Below are positions 26,257 to 35,293 of a DNA stretch of 64,000 nucleotides, one piece after another. This stretch comes from Methanocalculus chunghsingensis (lineage in GTDB: Archaea > Halobacteriota > Methanomicrobia > Methanomicrobiales > Methanocorpusculaceae): the NCBI RefSeq assembly GCF_018132105.1, contig NZ_JWHL01000007.1, positions 1 to 64,000 of the forward strand, in the 5' to 3' direction. The notes under the pieces were generated by a model. The model was not told where the DNA came from, did not search any database, and saw only the letters and a list, made by a program, of their open reading frames with translations. The position numbers and the translations under genes were made by a program. Positions within the stretch are counted from its first letter, which is position 1. Each line of letters opens with the position of its first letter.

Positions 26257-27624
26257 TTGTCGAAAGTAGTAGAAGTTTCCCCAACCACAAGGCATGAAGG
26301 CCATTCCAAGCTCGTGTTGAAAGTCAATGATGACGGCATCATCGAGCGAGGGGACTGGCTCTCCATTACTCCTGTCAGGGGTATTGAAAAGCTTGCCATC
26401 GGCAAGACGATGGAGCAGGTCCCAAAGATTGCGTCCCGTGTCTGTGGAATATGTCCGATTGCCCACACCCTCGCTGCAACAGAAGCGATGGAGGCATCAA
26501 TCGGTTGTGAGATCACAGAAGATGCATATCTTCTCAGACTGATTCTCCAGTGTGCAAACAGGCTTCACAGCCATGCACTGCATGACATCCTGGCATTACC
26601 TGATATGTATCTTCCAGGAACAGACACCAAGATCAACCCCTTCTCCCCAGAGGAGCCGGTCAGAAGCGTTGCAAAGCGTATTCAGACCCTCCGTATGGTC
26701 GGCCAGACGATCGGCGAGATCGTCGGTGGAGAAGCCGTACACCCATCAAACCCACGTGTCGGCGGTATGTATAAAAACATCACCCCGAGGGCAAGGGCAA
26801 AAGTCTATGACCTTGCCAAGATGGCACTCCCACTCGCCCGTGAGCAGATGGAGTTTATGATCGCAGTCTTCAGGAACTGGCAGAAGCGTGACTGGGCAGA
26901 AGTCGCAGGGAAAGAGATCCCAATTCCGGACAGATTCGGATACCATAACCAGGGATACATGGCAGCAGACCCGGTCTACGGCTGCACCTCCCTCGATGAG
27001 AACCCACGCTGGTTCCCTGAGCGCTGGACTGAAGTCCGGCCATGGGACTGGTACATGGGCGAAGAAGAGATCACCCTCGAAGATCCATCCTATCCGGTCG
27101 GCGGCACAACCAAGGCAGGCACCAAGGCATGGCCACAGATGGAGGCCTGCACCGGTGTCCCACTCTACGATGGACAGCCTGTTGAGGTCGGTCCACGTGC
27201 CCGTCTTGTTGAGTTCAAGAACTATGATGAGAGAGGTGCCATGGGCTTAAACATCGCCCGTGAGATGGAATACATGGATGCAGTCTACAAGATGATCGAG
27301 GCTGCCGACGCACTGAACTGTTCAGGTGCAGTCCTTCCGGACGTTATCCCACAGGGCGACGGCTCAATCGGATGGGCGGCAAATGAAGCCCCACGAGGCT
27401 GTGATGTGCACCTGGCAAAAGTCAGGAACGGCAAAGTCGAGTGGTTCTCAATGCTCGTCCCGACGACCTGGAACTTCCCGACCTGCAGCCGGGCCCTCGA
27501 AGGAGCCCCATGGCAGCTTGCTGAGATAATCGTCCGTGCCTATGACCCCTGTGTCTCCTGTGCAACCCACATGATCGTTGTCGATGAAGACAAGAGGCTC
27601 GTAGCAGAGAAGCTCTTCGAGTGA
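26257..27624 (+). CDS. frhA: coenzyme F420-reducing hydrogenase, alpha subunit
   Basis: Large [NiFe] subunit of the cytoplasmic F420-reducing hydrogenase, which supplies reduced F420 for two steps of methanogenesis. 455 residues. The four nickel-binding cysteines are in RVCGICP (Cys63, Cys66) and DPCVSCATH (Cys432, Cys435), all cysteine and not selenocysteine. I start at TTG 26257, giving the familiar MSKVVEVSPTTRHEGH N-terminus; GATGAGG stands 9 nt upstream. The last residues after DPCVSCATH are removed by FrhD during maturation. First gene of frhADGB. Confidence 0.96.
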   Translation: MSKVVEVSPTTRHEGHSKLVLKVNDDGIIERGDWLSITPVRGIEKLAIGKTMEQVPKIASRVCGICPIAHTLAATEAMEASIGCEITEDAYLLRLILQCANRLHSHALHDILALPDMYLPGTDTKINPFSPEEPVRSVAKRIQTLRMVGQTIGEIVGGEAVHPSNPRVGGMYKNITPRARAKVYDLAKMALPLAREQMEFMIAVFRNWQKRDWAEVAGKEIPIPDRFGYHNQGYMAADPVYGCTSLDENPRWFPERWTEVRPWDWYMGEEEITLEDPSYPVGGTTKAGTKAWPQMEACTGVPLYDGQPVEVGPRARLVEFKNYDERGAMGLNIAREMEYMDAVYKMIEAADALNCSGAVLPDVIPQGDGSIGWAANEAPRGCDVHLAKVRNGKVEWFSMLVPTTWNFPTCSRALEGAPWQLAEIIVRAYDPCVSCATHMIVVDEDKRLVAEKLFE

Positions 27625-28112
27625 GTGCATTCATGGATGAGCTGTACCCCGAGATAGTCATCGCCGGCTGTGGCAACATGCTCTTTGGCGATGACGGCTT
27701 CGGTCCTGAGGTTGTGGAGCGATTGAAGGCATATGATCTGCCCGACAATGTAAAGGCAGTCGATGTTGGCCTTGGCGGCCCTCACTTCTGCTTTACGATG
27801 CTCGACAACGGAGTGACAAAGAAGCTGATAATCCTCGATATCGTTGACTTCGGCGCAGAGCCCGGAACGCTCACAAAGCTCCGGGTTGAGGACCTGCCCC
27901 CAGGTACCTACCGTGATGCCCATTCATGGGATCTCACGGAACCACTCACCCGCCTGAAAGATAAAGTTGATATCATGGTCATCGGGTGTCAGCCGAAGAA
28001 TGTACCTTCCGCCGACTTTGAACTCAGTATCTCAAAGGAGGTCGAGGAAGCCATACCCCGGACGATTCAGGTTGTATTGAAGGAGATAGGGGTGAACAAT
28101 GGGAATTCTTGA
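27621..28112 (+). CDS. frhD: F420-reducing hydrogenase maturation endopeptidase
   Basis: A HycI/HoxM-type protease of about 160 residues that clips the C-terminal tail of FrhA after nickel insertion. Seen: the N-terminal GCGNMLFGDDGFGPEV motif with nickel-sensing Asp, DVGLGG, and HSWDLT with the second ligand. The start may be GTG 27621 (overlapping the frhA stop) or ATG 27633; neither has a strong Shine-Dalgarno site. Its position between frhA and frhG is the usual methanogen order. Confidence 0.93.
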   Translation: MSAFMDELYPEIVIAGCGNMLFGDDGFGPEVVERLKAYDLPDNVKAVDVGLGGPHFCFTMLDNGVTKKLIILDIVDFGAEPGTLTKLRVEDLPPGTYRDAHSWDLTEPLTRLKDKVDIMVIGCQPKNVPSADFELSISKEVEEAIPRTIQVVLKEIGVNNGNS

Positions 28113-29049
28113 ATCCCTTAAGACCCTGTTATTCGGTAAACACGACGTCAGTGAGGGGAAGAAGGATGAAAAGCCTGAACCTGCCGCACAGAAGACAGAA
28201 CCTGTGCATGTGGCAGAGAAACCGGCTGACGTAATTGTCGAAAAGAAGGCGTCAATTATACAAGAACCTAAGGAGGAGAAGCCAGTGGCTGAGAAGATTA
28301 CTGTAGGACACGTACACATGAGTGGATGCACCGGGTGTCTGGTGTCCTTTGCAGATAACTATGAAGGATTGTTAACAATTCTTGACAAATATGCGGACCT
28401 CGTCTATTGTCTCACATTAGCAGATGTCCGGCATATCCCAGAGATGGATGTCGCCCTCGTTGAGGGGTCGGTCTGTATCCAGGACCACCTCGCAGTCGAG
28501 GAGATCATCGAGACGAGAAAGAACGCGAAGATCGTCGTCGCACTCGGTGCCTGCGCCTGCTATGGCAACATCACCAGATTCTGCCGTGGCGGCCAGCAGA
28601 ACCAGCCTCAGCATGAGTCGTACCTGCCGATCGGCGATCTCATCGATGTGGATGTCTATATCCCGGGATGTGCACCGACACCACAGCAGATCAGAAATGT
28701 CTGTGTTATGGCATACCTGCTGCTGAAAGGAAATGATGAACAGAAAGCGCTTGCAGGTGCATACCTGACCCCGCTCATGAACCTTGCAAAGGCAGGCACA
28801 GAAGCCTGTGGCTGTGACATCATGACCCAGGTCATCAACCAGGGTCTTTGCATGGGCTGTGGTTCATGTGCAGCAGCCTGCCCGGTCCGTGCAATCAGCA
28901 TGGAGTATGGCAAGCCCCAGATCGAGCGCGACCTCTGTATCAAATGCGGTGCATGCTATGCCCAGTGCCCACGGAGCTTCTTCAGCTTCGATGTGGTCAA
29001 CCAGTATGAGGCGATCATGGACGCGATAGATGGTGCTATGCAGCCCTGA
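28099..29049 (+). CDS. frhG: F420-reducing hydrogenase gamma subunit, with an N-terminal extension
   Basis: Small subunit with three [4Fe-4S] clusters relaying electrons from NiFe to FAD in FrhB. The canonical part starts at residue 63 ([18 protein letters not shown]) and shows the proximal-cluster cysteines (CTGC, GACACYG, GCAPTP) and two ferredoxin motifs ([24 protein letters not shown]). Residues 1-62 are an extra Lys/Glu/Pro-rich segment. Upstream ATG 28099 has AAGGAG 11 nt before it. An internal GTG at 28285 has a much stronger AAGGAGGAG site 6 nt upstream and would give the usual 254-residue protein. Both forms may be made; 28285 is my best guess for the main product. Confidence 0.93.
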   Translation: MGILESLKTLLFGKHDVSEGKKDEKPEPAAQKTEPVHVAEKPADVIVEKKASIIQEPKEEKPVAEKITVGHVHMSGCTGCLVSFADNYEGLLTILDKYADLVYCLTLADVRHIPEMDVALVEGSVCIQDHLAVEEIIETRKNAKIVVALGACACYGNITRFCRGGQQNQPQHESYLPIGDLIDVDVYIPGCAPTPQQIRNVCVMAYLLLKGNDEQKALAGAYLTPLMNLAKAGTEACGCDIMTQVINQGLCMGCGSCAAACPVRAISMEYGKPQIERDLCIKCGACYAQCPRSFFSFDVVNQYEAIMDAIDGAMQP

Positions 29050-29062
29050 GGAGGGAGAAGAA

Positions 29063-29929
29063 ATGGTACTTGGAAACTACAAACAGGTCGTTGCAGCACG
29101 CAGCACAGACCCCGAGATCCTTCGTGGGTCACAGGACGGCGGTATCGTCACCCAGCTCTTTGCATACGCGCTTGATGCGGGTATCATCGACGGTGCGATC
29201 GTTGCCGGGCCAAGTGACGAACCTTTCAAGCCCGAGCCGATGGTCGCAACCACCCGTGAGGAGCTTATGGCATCCCGCGGCACCCGGTACTCGATCTCTC
29301 CGAACATGGAGTTGATCAAGGAAGTGACCCGAAGCTACGGACTTGACAAAGTTGGTATCGTCGGAACCCCATGCCAGATGCAGGCAATCAGAAAGGGCCA
29401 GCTCTATCCTGTCGGCCTTCGTGATGTCCCTGACAAGATCGCACTTGCAATCGGTATCTTCTGCATGGAGAACTTCCCCTACCAGGGTATCCTCCAGCTC
29501 GTTGAAGATCACGGCGCAACCAAGATCGACAACGTCAGGAAGCTTGACATTGGAAAGGGCAAGTTCTGGATCCACACCGAGCGCGGCGCAACCGTCGATC
29601 TCCCACTGAAGATCACCCACAAATACGAGCAGCCAGGCTGCCACGTCTGCCTCGACTATGTCGCAAACCTTGCCGACATCTCAACGGGATCGGTCGGAAC
29701 GCCTGACGGCTGGTCAACGATCTTTGTGCGGTCCGCAAAGGGTGACGACATCTGGGCAAAGGCGATCGCAGCCGGTGCATTTGAGACAAAGCCGATCGAA
29801 TCCGTAAAACCCGGAATCGACCTTGTCACAAAGCTTGCAACCGACAAGATCACAAAGAACCAGAAGTACCTTGAATCCCGTGCAACTGAGTACGGTGTTG
29901 GAAAGGCACTTCGGAACCCATACATCTAA
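29063..29929 (+). CDS. frhB: F420-reducing hydrogenase, beta subunit
   Basis: The FAD- and [4Fe-4S]-containing subunit that passes electrons to F420. 288 residues. Conserved FrhB/FdhB features: [53 protein letters not shown], and Cys-rich [17 protein letters not shown]. Start ATG 29063 has GGAGGGAG upstream; the frame from 29030 overlaps frhG without homology. Last gene of the operon, followed by a T8 terminator. Confidence 0.96.
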   Translation: MVLGNYKQVVAARSTDPEILRGSQDGGIVTQLFAYALDAGIIDGAIVAGPSDEPFKPEPMVATTREELMASRGTRYSISPNMELIKEVTRSYGLDKVGIVGTPCQMQAIRKGQLYPVGLRDVPDKIALAIGIFCMENFPYQGILQLVEDHGATKIDNVRKLDIGKGKFWIHTERGATVDLPLKITHKYEQPGCHVCLDYVANLADISTGSVGTPDGWSTIFVRSAKGDDIWAKAIAAGAFETKPIESVKPGIDLVTKLATDKITKNQKYLESRATEYGVGKALRNPYI

Positions 29930-29931
29930 TC

Positions 29932-29939
29932 TTTTTTTT
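29932..29939 (+). terminator. T8 terminator after frhB
   Basis: Eight consecutive T begin 3 nt after the frhB stop, the typical archaeal termination signal. A small CCGGG/CCCGG hairpin (29961-29976) follows. Confidence 0.65.
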
Positions 29940-29993
29940 CAGCACCATTGCAGATACCCTCCGGGTCTGATCCCGGGAACAGACGAAAAGGGG

Positions 29994-29999
29994 TATAAA
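29994..29999 (+). promoter_or_regulatory. TATA box for the 259-residue protein gene
   Basis: TATAAA ends 23 bp before ATG 30023, which has no Shine-Dalgarno site, so a leaderless transcript is likely. Confidence 0.55.
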
Positions 30000-30022
30000 C
30001 TTACTCCATCCACATATCAAGG

Positions 30023-30802
30023 ATGGCAGATGATATAATCGAAGAAGAGCCTCTTCTCACCGGGGAACCATCCCTGGATATCCCACCTGCGCCTGACGTG
30101 AGCGAAGATGCAGATACAGAAGATTCTGCCGGGAACGGGGAGGCATCCGACGAGAGTAGACACCCAACGGTACCTGATGCCTTCATCCGCGATCTGAAAG
30201 TATTTGGAGAGACGATACGAAAGAACCCGGCGGTTGTTGATCAGATTCGCGATGTCCTTGAGTACCATCTCGTTGATCAGACTGACCGGCGGATGTTCGC
30301 ACGGATCGTCAATGCCATGACGATGGTGCTTGGACACAGTTCGACGATGGTTGTTGCAACAGCCTGCCATATCAATGCCGCACCATTTTTTGAGGATATC
30401 CTCAAACATATCGGAGACGATGAGGATGAACGGGCAGCAGTCTCTGTCCTTCAGCACCTGACCGCCCTCTATGGAAACCGTGTGCAGGAGGCATATGCCC
30501 TCTCTGTCGGAACACTTGACGAGGACTGGTTCACCGCAGATATCAATACCTACCGGCGGGAGGGCGAGCATTACTGGATGATCGACCTCTTTCTCAGCCA
30601 GTATAACGGAAAGACCGCACATCTGAAGATGACCCCGGAGTCGCTCTTTCAATTGACGATGATCCTGGTAGGTGAGGCAAGAAAGCTCCCGGCGGATGCT
30701 ATCGATCCCAACCTCATCGCACGGTACGCTGATGAGATTGCCGCCTTTGAAAGTCGTTTTTCAGTCAAAAGAGATGAGTGTGCACCACCCGGATATGCCT
30801 GA
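30023..30802 (+). CDS. conserved hypothetical protein with acidic N-terminus
   Basis: A 259-residue soluble protein. Residues 1-55 are disordered and very acidic (EEEP, DVSEDADTED). The remainder is predicted alpha-helical, with YHLVDQTDRRMFARIVNAMT and HYWMIDLFLSQYNGKTAHLKMTPESLF as the most distinctive stretches. No catalytic motif is recognised. It lies directly after the frh terminator but has its own promoter. I cannot assign a function. Confidence 0.6.
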   Translation: MADDIIEEEPLLTGEPSLDIPPAPDVSEDADTEDSAGNGEASDESRHPTVPDAFIRDLKVFGETIRKNPAVVDQIRDVLEYHLVDQTDRRMFARIVNAMTMVLGHSSTMVVATACHINAAPFFEDILKHIGDDEDERAAVSVLQHLTALYGNRVQEAYALSVGTLDEDWFTADINTYRREGEHYWMIDLFLSQYNGKTAHLKMTPESLFQLTMILVGEARKLPADAIDPNLIARYADEIAAFESRFSVKRDECAPPGYA

Positions 30803-30836
30803 TGAGGGGAAACCCCCTCACCATTTCCGACAATAT

Positions 30837-31319
30837 CTATACATTTTTTGTAATCGTTACCGGATTGATGGTGGCATCGATGAGAAGCTCAAAGTCTATC
30901 TGATCGAGCCATCCCGACTTCTCAAACATGCTCATGAAACAGACACCTCCAGCAGGTACGTCATGCCGGGATATGACAGCGGCCGCCTCTTCTGCAGTCA
31001 CCGGAACACCAGGCATGGCAAGACCCCCCATCATGATGATGATTGCGGGATCGACCTCTGTCTTCTCTCCAACCTGCATACCAATGCCGGACACAGGGTG
31101 AAGACTGTGGGCTTCGGCCTCATTGAGGAGCGGGACAAAGACATTTTTCAGGCCAAGATCCCGCGTGGCATATGAAAGTAGTTCAACAAATGGCGTACAT
31201 GTTCCAGAACACCCATAATAGACGATCTGAGAGCCTTCTGGAAGCTGTTTTCCCGCAAGATACTCCTTAAAGGGACGGAGCATCCCCGGAACTCCGGTCA
31301 ATGTGGAAACTGTACTCAT
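30837..31319 (-). CDS. DUF2124 family protein
   Basis: A 160-residue protein matching the methanogen-restricted DUF2124 family: GVPGMLRPFKEYL near the start, YYGCSGTCTPFVELLSYATRD, NVFVPL, and VGEKTEVDPAIIIMMGGLAMPGVPVT. The paired cysteines in GCSGTC could bind metal or form a redox pair, but the function is unknown. ATG 31319 is preceded by GGAG and a TATA box (31353-31360) at the right distance. It is divergent from the antiporter cluster and shares that TATA palindrome. Confidence 0.75.
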   Translation of the reverse strand: MSTVSTLTGVPGMLRPFKEYLAGKQLPEGSQIVYYGCSGTCTPFVELLSYATRDLGLKNVFVPLLNEAEAHSLHPVSGIGMQVGEKTEVDPAIIIMMGGLAMPGVPVTAEEAAAVISRHDVPAGGVCFMSMFEKSGWLDQIDFELLIDATINPVTITKNV

Positions 31320-31352
31320 GGTAATCTCCGGATGATACTCTGGAGACACAGA

Positions 31353-31360
31353 TTTATAAA
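31353..31360. promoter_or_regulatory. shared palindromic TATA box between DUF2124 gene and mnhE
   Basis: TTTATAAA is its own reverse complement. Rightward it predicts a start near 31383, just before the GGAGG (31394-31398) of the antiporter operon. Leftward it predicts a start near 31330, just before the GGAG of the DUF2124 gene. One element could serve both. Confidence 0.5.
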
Positions 31361-31456
31361 TGAAACCCTCCAATTTAGAAACAAAGAGATAGCGGAGGGT
31401 TCATAATAGCAACAGATACGGGAAGACCATCACGAACCGGACAGGCACTGACATTC

Positions 31457-31924
31457 GTGATACTGATGATCTTCTGGCTCATCCTCTCAGGATACCTCGA
31501 TCTCTTCCATATCACAGCAGGAATCATCTGTTGTGGGATCGTGACGCTCATCTCAGGAGATCTCTTCTTCAGATCCGACGTTCACCTCATCAGATCTGCC
31601 GGGAGATTTCTTCGATTCCTTCTGTATATCCCCCGGCTGATGGTTGCCATCCTCTATGCCAATATCGATGTTGCATACCGGATCCTCCATCCTGCGATGC
31701 CGATCGACCCGGGGTTCATCACGGTCGATACACCATTTACAGGTGATGTACTCAGAACTGCATTCGCCAATTCAATGACCCTCACACCGGGAACAGTCAC
31801 CATAGACGTCACCGGGGGGACATTTCTGGTACATGCCATCGTCAGGGATGTATCAGAGAGAGATCTGCTGGAGGAACGCAATATTCAGAAGAATCTGGCG
31901 AGGATATTCGGTGAAAGGTCATGA
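31457..31924 (+). CDS. mnhE: Na+/H+ antiporter subunit E (MnhE/MrpE/MbhA)
   Basis: About 155 residues with two N-terminal helices (MIFWLILSGYLDLFHI and later FLRFLLYIPRLMVAILYANI) and a conserved cytoplasmic domain (NSMTLTPGTVTIDV). First gene of the antiporter cluster. The first usable start in the frame is GTG 31457, but the frame is open further upstream. GGAGG at 31394-31398 stands 7 nt before ATA 31406, and the predicted transcript start near 31383 fits that position. A non-canonical ATA start adding 17 residues is thus possible. Overlaps mnhF by 4 bp. Confidence 0.87.
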   Translation: MILMIFWLILSGYLDLFHITAGIICCGIVTLISGDLFFRSDVHLIRSAGRFLRFLLYIPRLMVAILYANIDVAYRILHPAMPIDPGFITVDTPFTGDVLRTAFANSMTLTPGTVTIDVTGGTFLVHAIVRDVSERDLLEERNIQKNLARIFGERS

Positions 31925-32184
31925 TCGACATCTTCCATGCAAGCGCAATCATCCTGATCCTGACAATCTTCCTCTGCCTCTATCGTGTCATTGCAGGACC
32001 AGGGGTGGAGAACCGGCTGATCGCGGTCAATACCGTCGGAACAAAGACGATCATCCTCCTTGTGATCATCGGATTCATCTACGACCGCCCGTTATTCATT
32101 GATATCTCGATCATCTATGCGATGATTAACTTCATTGCAGCACTTGCTATCGCAAAATATCTCAGGAGGGGATGTATATGTTAA
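31921..32184 (+). CDS. mnhF: Na+/H+ antiporter subunit F (MnhF/MrpF/MbhB)
   Basis: Eighty-seven residues, three transmembrane helices (SAIILILTIFLCLYRVIAG, TKTIILLVIIGFIY, ISIIYAMINFIAALAIAKYL). PGVENRLIAVNTVGTK is the family's conserved loop. Small structural subunit of the membrane antiporter module. ATGA overlap with mnhE before it, and the stop overlaps the start region of mnhG. Confidence 0.9.
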   Translation: MIDIFHASAIILILTIFLCLYRVIAGPGVENRLIAVNTVGTKTIILLVIIGFIYDRPLFIDISIIYAMINFIAALAIAKYLRRGCIC

Positions 32185-32486
32185 ACACGGTAGCCCTCAT
32201 CTTCATCTTCATCGGCCTCTTCTTCATGGTCGTTGGTGCCGTGGGCCTGATCAGACTCCCTGACTTCTATACCCGTGCCCATGCAAGCGGTAAGTGCGAT
32301 ACCCTCGGAGAAGGGATGATGCTGATTGGATTTATTCTCTACGAGGGAATGACGCTGATCGCAGTGAAACTGCTGCTCCTGGCAATCTTCATCTTCATCT
32401 CTTCACCAACGGCGGTGCATGCCCTCGTCAACGCCGCACATGCACGCGGGATCAGGCCATGGACAAAAGGGGAGGAGCGGCGATGA
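32178..32486 (+). CDS. mnhG: Na+/H+ antiporter subunit G (MnhG/MrpG/MbhC)
   Basis: 102 residues, three helices. The family motif GLIRLPDFYTRAHASGKCDTLGEGMML is complete. ATG 32178 is preferred over 32172 because AGGAGG (32164-32169) lies at proper distance only from the second ATG. Part of the E-F-G trio that opens the cluster, as in Mbh-type hydrogenase operons. Confidence 0.92.
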   Translation: MLNTVALIFIFIGLFFMVVGAVGLIRLPDFYTRAHASGKCDTLGEGMMLIGFILYEGMTLIAVKLLLLAIFIFISSPTAVHALVNAAHARGIRPWTKGEERR

Positions 32487-32728
32487 TCTGGGAGCTTGAT
32501 TTTGCCCTTCTCCTCTTCATGATCTGCTGCGCCATTGCGGCGATCACCGTCCGGGATCTCCTCCATGCAACCATCATCCTCGCTGCATACTCGCTGATCA
32601 TGACTGTCCTCTGGGCAGAGATGAATGCTGTTGACGTTGCATTCACCGAAGCAGCCGTCGGAGCCGGAATCACGACTGTACTCTTTATCGCGGCAATATC
32701 ACGAACCAGAAGGAGTTCATCAGATTGA
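32483..32728 (+). CDS. DUF4040 / MbhD-like antiporter subunit
   Basis: Eighty-one residues with three helices, equal to the DUF4040 part found in MrpA/MrpB C-terminal regions and in MbhD of Pyrococcus hydrogenase. DLLHATIILAAYSLIMTVLWAEMNAVDVAFTEAAVGAG contains the conserved acidic residues thought to take part in the proton path. ATG 32483 has GGAGG upstream and overlaps mnhG by 4 bp. Confidence 0.88.
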   Translation: MIWELDFALLLFMICCAIAAITVRDLLHATIILAAYSLIMTVLWAEMNAVDVAFTEAAVGAGITTVLFIAAISRTRRSSSD

Positions 32729-33000
32729 GGACCAAGGCCTTAGTTGCAGTCATCTTCATCGGCATCATCCTCTTCTGGGCAGTTGAGGATATGCCGGCAT
32801 TTGGAGACCCTGACTCCCCTGCAACCAGGTATACCGGGGAGATGTTCATCCAGGAGGCGCAGAAGGATACCGGAATTGCAAACATCGTCACTGCGATTCT
32901 CGTCAGTTATCGTGGATTTGATACACTTGGAGAGGTCATAGTCATCTTCACAGCCGGCATCTCTGTTGCCCTCCTGCTCCGTCGTGGAGGCAGATTATGA
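32725..33000 (+). CDS. MbhE-like antiporter subunit
   Basis: Ninety-one residues. An N-terminal helix (LVAVIFIGIILFWAVEDMP), an exposed loop with the family's RYTGEMFIQEAQKDTGIANIVTAILVSYRGFDTLGE motif, and a second helix (VIVIFTAGISVALLL). Matches MbhE/MrpB-N subunits. Probable TTG start overlapping the previous stop (TTGA). Confidence 0.87.
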   Translation: MRTKALVAVIFIGIILFWAVEDMPAFGDPDSPATRYTGEMFIQEAQKDTGIANIVTAILVSYRGFDTLGEVIVIFTAGISVALLLRRGGRL

Positions 33001-33428
33001 GGGAGAATGTCGTTATCAGGACGGTGAGCCGTCTTGCGGTTCCGTTCATCCAGCTCTTCGGCCTCTATGTCATCGCCCATGGGGCATCGGGACCGGGTGG
33101 GGGGTTTCAGGGAGGAGTGGCCTTTGCCGCGGCCTTCATCCTGATGATCATCGCCTTTGGGATCGCGGATGTCAGAAAGAGGATCAATAACAGGGGGATC
33201 ATGATCTTCTCGATCTTCGGAATTGCCCTCTATGCTGCCGTCGGGCTTCTCTCCATCCTCTATGCAGGCAACTTCCTCCAGCTGAATGTGATCGAGGCGG
33301 CACTCGGGATACCCCACCTTCATGGAATTTTGATCGATATTGCAGAAGCAGGTATCGGAATCACCGTCATGGCGATCATGATCTCGATCATTTATGATAT
33401 GGCAGATACAGGAGGTGAGTCGGCGTGA
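32997..33428 (+). CDS. mnhB: Na+/H+ antiporter subunit B (MnhB/MrpB/MbhF)
   Basis: 143 residues, four helices, and the hallmark GASGPGGGFQGGVAFAAAFIL segment of MnhB. Overlaps its neighbours by 4 bp on both sides. Membrane subunit that helps join the D-type proton channels to the rest of the antiporter. Confidence 0.93.
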   Translation: MRENVVIRTVSRLAVPFIQLFGLYVIAHGASGPGGGFQGGVAFAAAFILMIIAFGIADVRKRINNRGIMIFSIFGIALYAAVGLLSILYAGNFLQLNVIEAALGIPHLHGILIDIAEAGIGITVMAIMISIIYDMADTGGESA

Positions 33429-33802
33429 TCGAAGTCATCTTTGATCTCTTCACTTCACATTACAACTACTGGATGGCTATTATCCTGATGCTCATCGGAC
33501 TCTATGCGTTAATAGCAAAACAGAACCTGGTCAAGAAGATCATCGGGCTGAATATCTTCCAGACGGCAATATTCCTCTTTTATATCTCTTTTGCAGAGGT
33601 TACCGGAGGAACCGCGCCAGTCTACCTGCCGGAGGGGGCCGAGGCACTCTATGTCAATCCACTCCCCCATGTCCTGATCCTGACCGCCATCGTCGTCGGC
33701 GTAAGTATCACCGCCGTTGCCCTCTCGCTTATCGTACGAATCTATGAAGAATATGGTGTCATGGATGAAGATGAGCTGATGAAGGTGGTGAGGGAGCGAT
33801 GA
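33425..33802 (+). CDS. mnhC: Na+/H+ antiporter subunit C (MnhC/MrpC/MbhG)
   Basis: 125 residues, three helices, NuoK-like. Seen: LVKKIIGLNIFQTAIFLFYIS and the conserved loop PLPHVLILTAIVVGVSITAVALSL. GTG start 33425 overlaps the mnhB stop (GTGA). Corresponds to the quinone-oxidoreductase-like K subunit of Mrp and Mbh complexes. Confidence 0.93.
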   Translation: MIEVIFDLFTSHYNYWMAIILMLIGLYALIAKQNLVKKIIGLNIFQTAIFLFYISFAEVTGGTAPVYLPEGAEALYVNPLPHVLILTAIVVGVSITAVALSLIVRIYEEYGVMDEDELMKVVRER

Positions 33803-35292
33803 GCATCATGGAACAACTCCCGGTTCTTCTGATCATCGGCCCGATCATCGCCGCACTCATCATCCTGGCAGCCGGATGGCATGACCGCCGGCTCTGTTAT
33901 CCGGTTATGCTCCTCTCGATCACCGGCCAGTTCATCGCATCACTCGTTCTGCTCCTGCAGGTGATACAGGACGGAACCATCCGGTACTATCTTGGGGGCT
34001 GGGCTCCGCCGCTTGGTATTGAGCTTGTCATCGACAGCTTCAGCGGCTTTATTCTCTCCACCATCATGCTCCTCGCCCTGCTTGCGATCGTCTATGCACG
34101 AAGAAGTGTGGAGGCAGAGGTTCCGGCAGAGAAAATTGTATCATTCTACGTGCTGGTCCAGCTCCTCATCATCGGCCTCGTCGGGATGACGATCACCGGG
34201 GATGTCTTTAACCTTTATGTCTTCCTTGAGATCTCCTCAATTGCGACATATACCCTGATCGCAGGGACACGAAGCCCGCGATCATATGTCGCTGGCTTCA
34301 ACTATCTCATCATGGGATCGATCGCGGCAGGATTCATCCTGCTCGGCATTGGCTATCTCTATGTCGCGACCGGAACGCTGAATATGGCAGAGATTGCGAT
34401 GCTCCTTCCTGCATCCTATGAACTCTCAACGGTCCATGCGGCATTTCTCTTCCTGATGATCGGGTTCTCCATCAAGGCAGCCTTCTTCCCGCTCCATCTC
34501 TGGCTCCCTGATGCATATACCGAATCACCATCCGCAGTAACGGTGATCATCTCAACCGTGATGGCGAAGGTGAGTGTCTATGCGATGATCCGGATCCTCT
34601 TTACGATCTTCACAACAGCCTACATCATCGAGAGTTTCCCGGTAACTGAGTTCATCCTCCTGATCGCAACGATTGCAATCGTTGCCGGGGCCATCCTCGC
34701 AATTGCACAGAATGATCTCAAACGGATGCTCGCATACTCAAGCATCAGCCAGATCGGCTACATCATGTTCGCCGTCGGTGTCGCCAACCAGATCGCACTC
34801 GAAGGAGGTCTCCTTCATATCCTCGGCCATGCGATGATGAAGGGATGCCTCTTCATGGTCGCCGGACTGATCATCTATCGGATGGGGACATCGAATATGC
34901 TCGAGTTGCGGGGGGTTGCAGGGACGATGCCGATATCATGTGCGGCATTTGCCCTTGCAGGTGCCTCGATGATCGGGATTCCACCGACGATCGGCTTCAT
35001 GAGCAAATACTACCTTGTCCTCGGTGCATTTGAAGCAGGCTACTGGCTCTATGCAGCAGTCCTGTTAATCGGGAGCCTGCTTGCTGCCGGGTATATCTGG
35101 CGGTTCATCGAGATCGCGTACTTTGGGGATCATCATCACAAGGGAGACCAGACAACAACACCTGAAGGGCCGATCTCGATGATCGCCCCGATGGTCTGTC
35201 TTGCACTCCTCTGTCTCATCCTCGGCATCTTTGTGGAGATGCCGATGGAGATCATCGGCCCTGCTGCAATGATCCTCCTTGGAGGTATCTGA
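33799..35292 (+). CDS. mnhD: Na+/H+ antiporter subunit D (MnhD/MrpD/MbhH)
   Basis: A 497-residue NuoL/M/N-family protein with about 14 helices. Proton-channel features are visible: YVFLEISSIATYTLI (key Glu in helix 5), MIGFSIKAAFFPLHLWLPDAY (Lys/His), AIAQNDLKRMLAYSSISQIGYI and GGLLHILGHAMMKGCLFMVAG. It is one of three such channels in the cluster. ATGA overlap with mnhC. Confidence 0.94.
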   Translation: MSIMEQLPVLLIIGPIIAALIILAAGWHDRRLCYPVMLLSITGQFIASLVLLLQVIQDGTIRYYLGGWAPPLGIELVIDSFSGFILSTIMLLALLAIVYARRSVEAEVPAEKIVSFYVLVQLLIIGLVGMTITGDVFNLYVFLEISSIATYTLIAGTRSPRSYVAGFNYLIMGSIAAGFILLGIGYLYVATGTLNMAEIAMLLPASYELSTVHAAFLFLMIGFSIKAAFFPLHLWLPDAYTESPSAVTVIISTVMAKVSVYAMIRILFTIFTTAYIIESFPVTEFILLIATIAIVAGAILAIAQNDLKRMLAYSSISQIGYIMFAVGVANQIALEGGLLHILGHAMMKGCLFMVAGLIIYRMGTSNMLELRGVAGTMPISCAAFALAGASMIGIPPTIGFMSKYYLVLGAFEAGYWLYAAVLLIGSLLAAGYIWRFIEIAYFGDHHHKGDQTTTPEGPISMIAPMVCLALLCLILGIFVEMPMEIIGPAAMILLGGI

Positions 35293-35293
35293 G

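Noticed and set aside
26437-27567. Selenocysteine in the FrhA active site.
   Set aside because: All four nickel-ligand codons are TGT cysteine codons, with no in-frame TGA in the gene.
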